From contig NZ_FZOU01000001.1 in the NCBI RefSeq assembly GCF_900188085.1, positions 744,001-808,000 on the forward strand: 64,000 nt of DNA, given 5' to 3'. Both the position numbers and the translations under genes were made by a program. Positions within the stretch are counted from its first letter, which is position 1. Each line of letters begins with the position of its first letter. Below the pieces are notes generated by a model that was given only the letters and a program-made list of their open reading frames with translations, ran no database searches and was not told the origin of the DNA. This document shows, in pieces, positions 25,301-32,485 of this stretch. The DNA is from Granulicella rosea. GTDB lineage: Bacteria; Acidobacteriota; Terriglobia; Terriglobales; Acidobacteriaceae.

Positions 25301-27005
25301 ATGTGTAACTCCGGAGGTTGCAATTACGGCGGAGCGTCTGCGCAAGGCTCGGCGCATTCTTGAAGTAAGCGTTGCGAGCGAGAAGCGGCTCATCGCGGTC
25401 GAAGACTCGGCGCGGTACCGCGATGCGCTGGGTGTGCCTCTGCCGCCGGGGCTTCCGACTGCCTTTCTCGAGGCTGCGCCCGATGCAGCGCTCGACCTGG
25501 TGCGGCGCTATGCGCGTACGCATGGACCGTTCACGACGCCGGAGGTCGCGACGCGATTTGGTCTGCCGCTGGCGTCGACCGAGGCGATCCTGAATCGTCT
25601 GGTCCAGGCTGGTCGCATCGTCGAAGGAGGCTTCCGGCCAGGAGGCCAGCATCGCGAATGGTGCGACAACGAGGTGCTGCGCACGATTCGGCGCAAGTCG
25701 CTGGCGCGGCTGCGCAAGGAGGTCGAGCCGGTCGAGCAGCGTACGCTGGCGCGGCTGTTCACGCGGTGGCAGGGTGTGGTGCAGCCACGGCGCGGGCTCG
25801 ATGCGCTGCTCGATGTGATCGAAAATCTGCAGGGCGCGCCGCTGCCTGCGTCCATCCTTGAGACCGAGATACTGCCCGCGCGCATTCTGAACTACAAGCC
25901 CGCGGACCTCGATACGTTGATCGCCGCGGGCGAGGTGATGTGGTGTGGACTCGATCCGATCGGCGAGCGCGATGGCCGCGTGGCGTTGTATCTTTCGGAC
26001 AAGCTGACCTCGCTTTGGCCTGTGATGCCTGCGCCCGCTATCGATGGCGAGAAGGAGCGGAAGATCGTCGCATATCTGCAGGCGAACGGCGCGAGCTTCT
26101 TCCAGCAACTGCACGATGGTGTCGGCGGCGGCTATCCCGGTGAGACGATCGATGCGATCTGGAATCTTGTGTGGCGCGGCCTGCTGACCAACGATGCGCT
26201 GCATGCGCTGCGCGCTTACTGCGAGCGTGCAAGCACGAGCGCCAAGCCGGCGCGCAAGGTGCATAACCAGCAGGCAGGCTTTCGTTCGCGGCGCACCACG
26301 CCGCCGACTGCGCAGGGACGTTGGGCGTTGCAGGCAACTGCGTTCGAGCCTGGGCGTAACGCCACGGCGTGGTCGCATGCGATCGCGCAGCAGTTGCTGA
26401 CGCGCTATGGCGTGGTCTTTCGCGAGACGGCGCATGCGGAGAATCTGTCGGGCGGCTTTTCGGCCATCTATGACGTGATGAAGGCGCTCGAGGAGAGCGG
26501 CAAGATTCGTCGCGGATACTTCGCGGCCGATCTTGGCGCGACGCAGTTTGCGATGCCCGCGGCGGTGGACCTGTTGCGTTCGCTGCGCGTGGCTTCCGAC
26601 CCGGAGAAGGTGGAGATGCTACAGCTTGCCGCGACCGATCCCGCGAACCCGTATGGCGCGCTGCTGCGTTGGCCCGCGGCTGCGGATAGCACGTCTTCGC
26701 TGACGCGCAGCGTGGGCGCTCGCGTGGTGCTTGCGGATGGCGCGCTGATGGCTTATCTGCGGCGCGGCAATCCGAACGTGCAGGTCTTTCTGCCTGAAGA
26801 AGAGCCGATGCGTTCGCAGTCCGCGAAGGTGCTGGCGGAGTTCTTCGTGGCGCAGAGCCAGGCGCAGGGCGGCATGCTGATCGTGAGCGTGAATGGCGTG
26901 CCGGTGCATGAACACTGGTGGGCGCGGACGCTGCTGGAAGCCGGGTTCGTGGCTGCGCCGATGGGGTTCAATGTGCGGCGCGTGCTGCCTGCCTTGCCTC
27001 GGTAG
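22359..27005 (+). CDS. lhr: Large helicase-related protein Lhr (DEAD/DEAH-box DNA helicase)
   Basis: A 1548-aa protein, the length of full-size bacterial Lhr. Helicase core: Walker A PTGTGKT (61-67), LYLSPLKALAADV, TTPESLYLML, DEIH (184-187), SATQRP, then the second RecA domain with IFVNARRIAERLA, ELGIDMG and RIGRAGHQ. A winged-helix/beta-barrel core and the long Lhr C-terminal domain follow. Lhr translocates 3' to 5' on single-stranded DNA and is tied to DNA repair; in E. coli the C-terminal part accompanies a uracil-DNA glycosylase activity. GGGAG precedes the ATG by three bases. It stands alone; a hairpin (27038-27059) follows the stop. Confidence 0.93.
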   Translation: MPPAARKTKIPAAPSREDAALALFHPITAKWFRAVFDGPTAPQVEGWPAIARGESTLILAPTGTGKTLTAFLWCLDRLMLGASSEARGKGARVLYLSPLKALAADVERNLRSPLAGIANMAQREGVPVHMPEISVRTGDTSPKDRARFNRHPGDILITTPESLYLMLTSAASEQLRTVETVIIDEIHALVPTKRGAHMALSLERLEALTGRRVQRIGLSATQRPLEEVARFLGGAETSPADIVPELVTEAPLTVELESQPTGTRFRPVTIVNAGARKVLDIRVEVPVEDMAKLGEIDEQPSGPASQGPKRTSIWQSIHPRLLEIIQGRTSTLIFVNARRIAERLAGAINDLAGEPLARAHHGSLAAAQRTEIEELLKAGRIKALVCTSSLELGIDMGAIDLVIQIEAPPSVASGLQRIGRAGHQVGMPSNGIIFPKYRADLVACAAVTRAMHEGHVESTRFLRNPLDILAQQVVAIVAHPPEAAAAEVLEDDEAEGAGISYAALFAMVRASAPFCALTPSVFDGVLDMLAGRYPSDEFAELRPRVTWDRTRNWLTPRQGVKRIAILNGGTIPDRGLYGVFLAGTHNKPVRVGELDEEMVFESRTGDTFILGASTWRIDEITHDRVLVTPAPGSPGKMPFWHGDQAGRPLEFGRRIGALVRTLREMPRNVALTTLTTEHDLDPQAAENVMRYLADQELATTHVPDDRTIVIERVRDELGDWRMCCLTPFGSRVHAPWAMAVTARIRANNGAEVETMWSEDGFVLRFPETDEPPSVDHLLLEPEEAAELVLRQLGSTALFAAKFREAASRALLLPRRRADGRTPLWQQRKRAYDLLSVASRYPGFPILLEAYRECLRDVFDMPALMEILRSIGNRSLRVHTVDSRTPSPFASALLFSYVANYIYDGDAPLAERRAQALSIDQDQLRELLGDADLRELLDLNAIEETEETLQCVVDPFKARNMDGVHDLLLRLGDLSRAELLIRCVTPEVAITAERLRKARRILEVSVASEKRLIAVEDSARYRDALGVPLPPGLPTAFLEAAPDAALDLVRRYARTHGPFTTPEVATRFGLPLASTEAILNRLVQAGRIVEGGFRPGGQHREWCDNEVLRTIRRKSLARLRKEVEPVEQRTLARLFTRWQGVVQPRRGLDALLDVIENLQGAPLPASILETEILPARILNYKPADLDTLIAAGEVMWCGLDPIGERDGRVALYLSDKLTSLWPVMPAPAIDGEKERKIVAYLQANGASFFQQLHDGVGGGYPGETIDAIWNLVWRGLLTNDALHALRAYCERASTSAKPARKVHNQQAGFRSRRTTPPTAQGRWALQATAFEPGRNATAWSHAIAQQLLTRYGVVFRETAHAENLSGGFSAIYDVMKALEESGKIRRGYFAADLGATQFAMPAAVDLLRSLRVASDPEKVEMLQLAATDPANPYGALLRWPAAADSTSSLTRSVGARVVLADGALMAYLRRGNPNVQVFLPEEEPMRSQSAKVLAEFFVAQSQAQGGMLIVSVNGVPVHEHWWARTLLEAGFVAAPMGFNVRRVLPALPR

Positions 27006-27037
27006 TTTCGCTCAGCCAGGAGGAAGGCTGTCTTCGT

Positions 27038-27059
27038 GAGCTGTAAGCTATCAGCTTAG
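27038..27059. repeat. Short hairpin AGCTGTAAGCT...CAGCTTA after lhr
   Basis: GAGCTGTAAGCTATCAGCTTAG resembles the element at 60356-60390. It may act as a weak terminator for lhr. Confidence 0.4.
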
Positions 27060-27089
27060 CGAATTACGTTTTGCGCCAAGCAAGAAGAA

Positions 27090-27143
27090 CAAGCAACAAC
27101 AAAGACAAACGCAGATCCTTCGCTACGCTCAGGATGACAAGCA
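27090..27143. repeat. GGATGACA-family repeat
   Basis: ACAACAAAGACAAACGCAG leading into ATCCTTCGCTACGCTCAGGA and TGACAAGC. On the minus strand it reads as the CHPERSEGSA-type peptide known from spurious annotations. No gene is supported in 27006-27261 apart from this repeat and a hairpin TCCGATCGC...GCGATCGGA (27193-27229). Confidence 0.75.
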
Positions 27144-27261
27144 TTTGGACGGGTGCTGTGCTCCAGGCGTGCGCCTCGGTGAAGGGTTGCCCTCCGATCG
27201 CTGCCTTCGACGATGAGGCTGCGATCGGAAGGACGGTGTATATGTCCGTAAAAGTTACAAA

Positions 27262-28344
27262 TTACTTGGCGGTGACGGTGAAGACCCCGTCTTTTGCGAC
27301 TGTCTCTTCGGTAAGGCTCTTGCCTTTGGCCCAGTCGGGCGACTTCATCGTTACGACCTGCGTGGCGCCCGTGGCCGCGATGCTGGCGGTGGCGAACTTC
27401 GTCTTCCTGCCGGCGATGAAGTCGATCGAGGCGGGTGTGAACTGCAGAGTGACGCTGTGCTTGTCGCCGTCTTTGACTGGAGCATAGCGTGCGCTTTCGA
27501 TGGCCCATGCATCTGCGGTGCGCGTGGCTACGGTGGTCACGCGTATGCCTGGGTTGCGTGCGTCGGTGGTGGTCACGGTGACGTGTGCGCCGTCCACCTT
27601 GTCGATCCTGATGGTGCGGTGCGCGCCGCGGTCCCCGTCCAACTCCCATGCAGAGCCCGTGTTGAGCGTGGTGGGCGCGCTCGCGATCTTCCAGCTCTCC
27701 GTGCCGGGGTAGAGCACGATGCGGTGTGCGGCGACGGTCATGGCGCCGCGATAGCCGACGAAGTATGGCGGTTTGCTGATCTCCTTCCACACCTCGGCGG
27801 GCGCGGAGACGTTACCGATCTGTAGTGCGGTGCCTTCGCCGGCGACCGCGCCGAGTTCGCGATAGGCAAGCACCGGCAAAGGAATCTCGTGCAGGTCGGT
27901 GAGGCCGGAGCCCTGTTCGGAGACGTCCGAGCCCTGCACGAAGTGGAATTCGAAGGGCTTCTCGTCGGCCATGGTGAAGCGGATGCTGGCGGTGTTGCCG
28001 ACGGCGAAGTTGCCGTCCCACTCGAAGGCCATGGCGACCTTGTAGGCCTCGCCGCCCTGGAACTTTGCGGCCATGACGAGCGCGTCGGAGTTCGAGTAGG
28101 TGATGCGTTTGCCGGATGGTCGCTGGGTGAGGACAACGTTGTAGATGGGCTGCTTGCCGGTCTGGTCGACGTCGACCTCGAGCATGGAGTAGGGCAGCTC
28201 GTCGCCGACGAACTCGACGAACTGATTGGGCCAGTAGGTGTACTGGGTGAGGATGCCGGTGGTTGGCGGCGGGATGGATGCTGCTGTTTGCGCGGCTGCG
28301 GTGAGGCTGAGGGTCAGGAGGGCGGCGATGGCTGGGCGGATCAT
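27262..28344 (-). CDS. Secreted protein of unknown function, partner of the TonB-type receptor
   Basis: A 360-aa protein with a signal peptide (MIRPAIAALLTLSLTAAAQ, cleavage near 19-25). The rest is rich in beta-strand-like alternations, for example QPIYNVVLTQRPSGKRI, FRFTMADEKPFEFHFVQG and HVTVTTTDARNPGIRVTT, with no enzyme motif and no internal membrane helix that I can see. It starts 22 bases after the stop of the TonB-dependent receptor on the same strand, so the two form an operon. A substrate-binding or surface role with that receptor is a guess. I do not recognise the family. Confidence 0.75.
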   Translation of the reverse strand: MIRPAIAALLTLSLTAAAQTAASIPPPTTGILTQYTYWPNQFVEFVGDELPYSMLEVDVDQTGKQPIYNVVLTQRPSGKRITYSNSDALVMAAKFQGGEAYKVAMAFEWDGNFAVGNTASIRFTMADEKPFEFHFVQGSDVSEQGSGLTDLHEIPLPVLAYRELGAVAGEGTALQIGNVSAPAEVWKEISKPPYFVGYRGAMTVAAHRIVLYPGTESWKIASAPTTLNTGSAWELDGDRGAHRTIRIDKVDGAHVTVTTTDARNPGIRVTTVATRTADAWAIESARYAPVKDGDKHSVTLQFTPASIDFIAGRKTKFATASIAATGATQVVTMKSPDWAKGKSLTEETVAKDGVFTVTAK

Positions 28345-28366
28345 GGTGTCTCCTTGTGAACGGAAG

Positions 28367-30952
28367 TTAGAAGGCGTAGCGCAGGCCGGCTTCGACGCGG
28401 CGGCCGGGGTCCGAGGCGTAGCCCTGCCCGAGATAGGGTGAGCCGAGGACTCCGCCGACGGAGGTGACGTTGTTGTGGTTCAGCACGTTGGTGCTGCGCA
28501 GATTCAAGGCGAGGGTCTGGCCGTCGGCCTTCTTCGTCAGCGGGAAGGTGCGGCTGAGGTTGACGTCCATGTGGATGTTCCAGGGCATGGCGCCTGCGTT
28601 GCGGTTGATGGTTGGGCCTGTGCCCGTCGGGCTGAGTGCGCCGAAGCGTGTGTGGTAGACGAGAGTGTCTGCGGCGGTGGCGTAGTGCGGACGGTCGTTG
28701 AAGACGCCGTCGTTGTTGTTGTCGAAGCCGGTGGTGATGTTGTAGGCAGGGCCGCTGTTGGCGTCGAATTGCGTGGAGAGGTTGACCTTGCGAGGCAGGA
28801 CCAGGTTGCCGAAGGCGATGACGTGATGGGTGTTCTGCCAGGTGGGTCGCGCGGTCTCGCCCTGGTCGGTGTTGTTCTGGGGGAAGGAGCCGTCGCCATC
28901 GGTGTCCGAGCGCAGGTCCATGCGGATGTAGCCGGCGAAGATCTGCAGGCGCTTCAGGCTGTGCTGGTCGACGCCGAGGAAGATGACGTTGCCCTTCAGG
29001 TGGCCGGTCTGCTGGTACTGGTCGATGTTCAGCGCGGGGCCGAAGGGGCGCGGTCCGGTGAGCGTGCCGTCGGTAGGCGCATTGATGTTGCGCGAGCGAT
29101 AGTCGTTCCATGCGCGGGCAAGGTAGAAGTTTGCCTGCACGTGCCAATGTCCCTTCAGGTCGTGCTCGACGCCGAGGTGCGATTGCCACGACGGGTTCTG
29201 GCCGGAGCCGGGCGCAAGCTGGCGCACGGTTGCGACCGTGGCTGCGCCGATCGTGCCGGGGTAGTAGGTGACGCGCTGGATCTGGTGCGTGCCGTCGAGT
29301 CGTCGCGCTTCGAGCGTATCCGCGGTATCGACTGGCGAGAAGAACAAACCCGAACGCAGGTGGAAGACCCATGCCTGCTTTTTGTCGGGCGACCATGCCA
29401 GACCCACGCGCGGCGCGATGTTGTTGAGGCTGACGGGCGCGCTCTCCATCGCGTAGCGGAGGCCGAGCGAGAGCGAAAGACGCGGGCGCAGCTTCCACTG
29501 GTCCTGTCCGTAGAGGACGACGCGAAGCTGGTTGAGCGTGGTGGCGGCCGTGCCGGTGGTCTGGGTGAAGGTGGTGGCGGCGCCGGCCTGATACTGCTGC
29601 AGCGCGGTCTGCGTGGCGCTGCCGCCGTAGAGCGTGCTGCCGTTGAAGTTCGTGGGCAGCGAGTCGCTCAGACGCAGGTCGAGCGCCTCGATGCCGAGTT
29701 TGAAGTTGTGCTTCTTCGTGCTGAAGAGGATGTCGTCGTCAACCTCGAGGTCGCGCTCATGCGCGTGCAGCGCGCCGGTGACGATGCCGCCTGAGGTAAA
29801 GTAACCGGCGACTTGCAGCGACGGCGCGGTGGAGTTGGGCGTGTCGTCGCGATAGCGCCAGGTATAGCCGACGCGGCTTTCGTGCAGCAGGCGCGGGGTG
29901 ATGGTCTGGAGGTTGGTGAAGCGCAACGCGTGCTCGGACTGCACGCTGCCATAGCCGGCGGATTCAAGCGTATTCCCGCCCACGCCGAGGTTGCCAAGCT
30001 CGTTGACGCCCGCGGTGTACGTGCCGGTGAAGTTGTTCTTCGGCGTCAGCAGCCAGCCGAAGCGCAGGCTGCCGGACCACAGCGCCTTGGGCGTGGCGAC
30101 ATTCGCTATGTACTGGCTGCCGTCGCCCAGCACGGCATTGACGACGGCGAACTGGTCGATCTGGCGGTGTTCGAGCGCGACGGCGAAGTCGGCCTTCTTC
30201 GGCTTGATCGGCCCGCTCAGTTCGAAGCCGTAGCGCTGTTTTCCGATCGCTGCCTTCGACGTTGAGAATGGGTCGGCGGCGTTCATGAAGCTGGCCGACT
30301 GAGTGGTGAAGAGCGCGCCGTGCAGCTTGTCCTGGCCGGGCTTGGTGTAGATCTCGATGCGTCCGCCCTGGTACGGTGGGCGCTCGTACTCGGACGAGAA
30401 GAGGTCGGGGTTGACGCGGATGTAGGCGATGGAGGACTTGGGCGGGATGCGTCCGCCATTCTGGAATCCGTCGACCGCGATGGTAGCCGCGCCGGGCGCG
30501 CCGCCGGCTGCCGCGGCCAGCACCTGCAGCTCGCGTGCAAACTCGTCGGGGTCGTCGGCGAGCTGCTTCAGGTCTTCCTTCTGGAGCGTCTTCGAGCCGG
30601 CGACGTCGTCGGAGTCGACGCCGGAGCCTTCGGTCACGTCGATCTCGGTCTTCACGCTGAGCGGCTTCAGATGGATGGCGGTCTCGGCGCCGGCGACGGC
30701 GCGGACGGTGGTGGGTTCGAAGCCTTCGAAGGTGACGGTGATGCGGTGTTTTTCGCCGGAGAGGCAGCCGGTGGTAAAGCGGCCCTGCGCATCCGTGCGA
30801 ATAGCCATCGCTGCGTCGATCCGTACGGTCGCGCCGACGACGATGGCGCCGGTCGCGTCCAGCACCTGTCCACTCAGCTTGCCGCATGCGGGTTGCTGGG
30901 CTTGAAGGGCTGCTGTAAATGCCAAGCTGATTGCTGTGGCTTGGAGCTTCAT
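28367..30952 (-). CDS. TonB-dependent receptor, Oar-like, with N-terminal regulatory-like domain
   Basis: An 861-aa outer-membrane protein. After the signal peptide (to about AALQA, residue 19) comes a carboxypeptidase-regulatory-like beta domain (GKLSGQVLDATGAIVVGATV ... GRFTTG, about 24-95), then a plug-like region (FARELQVLAAAAGG, IAVDGFQNGGRIP) and a long beta-barrel with aromatic-ended strands. It ends RVEAGLRYAF with the terminal Phe expected for BAM recognition. This layout is typical of Acidobacteriota Oar-like receptors that are thought to take up large substrates. It is co-transcribed with a secreted unknown protein. The substrate cannot be told from sequence. No classic TonB box is evident. 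Confidence 0.85.
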   Translation of the reverse strand: MKLQATAISLAFTAALQAQQPACGKLSGQVLDATGAIVVGATVRIDAAMAIRTDAQGRFTTGCLSGEKHRITVTFEGFEPTTVRAVAGAETAIHLKPLSVKTEIDVTEGSGVDSDDVAGSKTLQKEDLKQLADDPDEFARELQVLAAAAGGAPGAATIAVDGFQNGGRIPPKSSIAYIRVNPDLFSSEYERPPYQGGRIEIYTKPGQDKLHGALFTTQSASFMNAADPFSTSKAAIGKQRYGFELSGPIKPKKADFAVALEHRQIDQFAVVNAVLGDGSQYIANVATPKALWSGSLRFGWLLTPKNNFTGTYTAGVNELGNLGVGGNTLESAGYGSVQSEHALRFTNLQTITPRLLHESRVGYTWRYRDDTPNSTAPSLQVAGYFTSGGIVTGALHAHERDLEVDDDILFSTKKHNFKLGIEALDLRLSDSLPTNFNGSTLYGGSATQTALQQYQAGAATTFTQTTGTAATTLNQLRVVLYGQDQWKLRPRLSLSLGLRYAMESAPVSLNNIAPRVGLAWSPDKKQAWVFHLRSGLFFSPVDTADTLEARRLDGTHQIQRVTYYPGTIGAATVATVRQLAPGSGQNPSWQSHLGVEHDLKGHWHVQANFYLARAWNDYRSRNINAPTDGTLTGPRPFGPALNIDQYQQTGHLKGNVIFLGVDQHSLKRLQIFAGYIRMDLRSDTDGDGSFPQNNTDQGETARPTWQNTHHVIAFGNLVLPRKVNLSTQFDANSGPAYNITTGFDNNNDGVFNDRPHYATAADTLVYHTRFGALSPTGTGPTINRNAGAMPWNIHMDVNLSRTFPLTKKADGQTLALNLRSTNVLNHNNVTSVGGVLGSPYLGQGYASDPGRRVEAGLRYAF

Positions 30953-31066
30953 CCCGTTTCTCCTGTGTCGGTTACAGGATCAAGAATGAATGTCTCCGCG
31001 CGGCAGCGGCAGTGGGGATTGTCAAGGTTCGGATGTGACAGATGTCATGTGTTGGGGAGAAATGAT

Positions 31067-31206
31067 GGAAGCATGGAGCTTCAGCCCCATGAACGCAGCC
31101 TCAGCGTGAAAGGGCTTTAGCCCCGGGGCATCTCCGAAGAGGCCCAGGGCTAAAGCCGCTTCGTTGAAACGCGTGATTTGCAGGGCTGAACCCCTGCGCT
31201 TCCACC
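31067..31206. repeat. Cluster of four degenerate REP units
   Basis: Inverted GGAAGCATGGAGCTTCAG with CCCCATGAA (31067-31093), AAAGGGCTTTAGCCCCGGGG (about 31109), GGCCCAGGGCTAAAGCCGCT (31141) and GCAGGGCTGAACCCCTGCGC with TTCCACC (31180-31206). Stems are decayed compared with the other loci. They fill the 261-base gap between the TonB-type receptor and the reductase gene, in which I see no gene. Confidence 0.7.
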
Positions 31207-31213
31207 TCAAAGC

Positions 31214-32353
31214 CTAGTACACGTCCAACTGATACCGCTTGTCCTTCTTCATCTGGTTCAGGTACGCCTCCGCGTGCTCGAGCGTGCCGTTCGAGCCCTT
31301 GGCGATGGCGTCGAGCAGTGCGGTGTGGACGTCCTTGGCCATACGGCTGGCGTCGCCGCAGACGTAGAAGTGGGCGCCGCGCTCCAGCCACTCGAACAGT
31401 TCGGCGGACTTCTCCTGCATGCGGTCCTGCACGTAGACCTTCTTCTGCTGGTCGCGCGAGAAGGCGGTGTCGAGATGCGTCAGGATGCCGTCCTTCACCA
31501 TGCCTTCGAGTTCATCCTGGTAGAGGAAGTCGAGCGCCTTGCGCTGCTCGCCGAAGAAGAGCCAGTTCTGACCCTTGGCGCCGGTCGCCTTGCGCTCTTC
31601 GAGGAACGAGCGGAAGGGCGCGATGCCGGTTCCGGGGCCGACCATGATGACCGGGGTGTCGGGGTTCTCGGGCAGGCGGAAGTTGTTGTTGCCATGCAGG
31701 AAGATGGGCATGGTGGCGCCGACCGGAGCGCGCTCGCCGAGGTGGCCGCTGGCGACGCCCTGGCGGGTGCGGCTGTGCGAATCGTACCGGACTACGCGGA
31801 CGGTGGTCTGCACGGCGCCCGGGTGCAGCGCGATGCTCGACGCGATGGAGTACATGCGCGGCACCAGGCGGCCGACCACCTGGAACATCTGCTGCGGGTC
31901 GGTGATGACGCCGGGGAACTCCGTGGCCAGGTCGATGAACTCGCGGCCGTAGCAGTACTCCTCGGCGCGCGCCTTGTTGTCCAGGCCGGAGAGATGCTTC
32001 AGGCCCTCGACGGTGGGGGCGAGCTTGGCGTACTGGTTGATCGCGCCGCGGGTCAGCACGCCGATGGTGAGGCGGCTGCGCAGCGCCTCGAGAAAGCTGA
32101 TCTCGACCTTGTAGTGGTCGAGTACGCGCTCGTCGCCGGTGAAGCCCAGCGCCTTGAGAACCTCTTCCACGGCCTCGTCGCGGTTCGTGGGCAGGATGCC
32201 GACGGCATCGCCGGGCGTGTAGTGCATGCCCTCTTCCAGCGCCAGTTCGATATGGCGCGTCTCCTTTTCGGAGCCCTCCGCCGTAAGCAACTCGTTGACA
32301 GTCACGGTCGCCTGGTAGGGATTGTTGCGGGTGTACTTTGCTGTTTCGCTCAT
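31214..32353 (-). CDS. FAD/NADP-binding reductase (CysJ-like, lacking the flavodoxin domain)
   Basis: A 379-aa diflavin-reductase-type protein without the FMN domain. Visible are an FAD-binding domain with RMYSIASS (the RxYS motif) and GVASGHLGERAPVG, and an NADP-binding domain with MVGPGTGIAPFRSFLEERKA, FFGEQRK and YVCGDASRMAKDV. It ends RYQLDVY with the stacking aromatic residue. Such proteins act as the flavoprotein part of sulfite reductase or pass electrons from NADPH to an unknown partner. No sulfite reductase hemoprotein is adjacent. Start at 32353 with no competing upstream start. Confidence 0.85.
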   Translation of the reverse strand: MSETAKYTRNNPYQATVTVNELLTAEGSEKETRHIELALEEGMHYTPGDAVGILPTNRDEAVEEVLKALGFTGDERVLDHYKVEISFLEALRSRLTIGVLTRGAINQYAKLAPTVEGLKHLSGLDNKARAEEYCYGREFIDLATEFPGVITDPQQMFQVVGRLVPRMYSIASSIALHPGAVQTTVRVVRYDSHSRTRQGVASGHLGERAPVGATMPIFLHGNNNFRLPENPDTPVIMVGPGTGIAPFRSFLEERKATGAKGQNWLFFGEQRKALDFLYQDELEGMVKDGILTHLDTAFSRDQQKKVYVQDRMQEKSAELFEWLERGAHFYVCGDASRMAKDVHTALLDAIAKGSNGTLEHAEAYLNQMKKDKRYQLDVY

Positions 32354-32432
32354 CTCTCCATCTTAAACGAATCGGAGGGGCGGATCGAGAATTTGCGGGA
32401 CAAAAAGAAGCCCGTTTGGAGGACTGAATTGG

Positions 32433-32460
32433 AAAGGGCGGGACTTGAGTCCCGCCCTTT
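32433..32460. terminator. Bidirectional-looking hairpin terminator
   Basis: AAAGGGCGGGACT and AGTCCCGCCCTTT form a 12-13 bp stem with a tiny loop, flanked by short A and T tracts. It is positioned just after the 714-aa lipoprotein gene on the minus strand. Confidence 0.8.
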
Positions 32461-32485
32461 TCAAGCGTTCAACGCGGGTCAAGCG

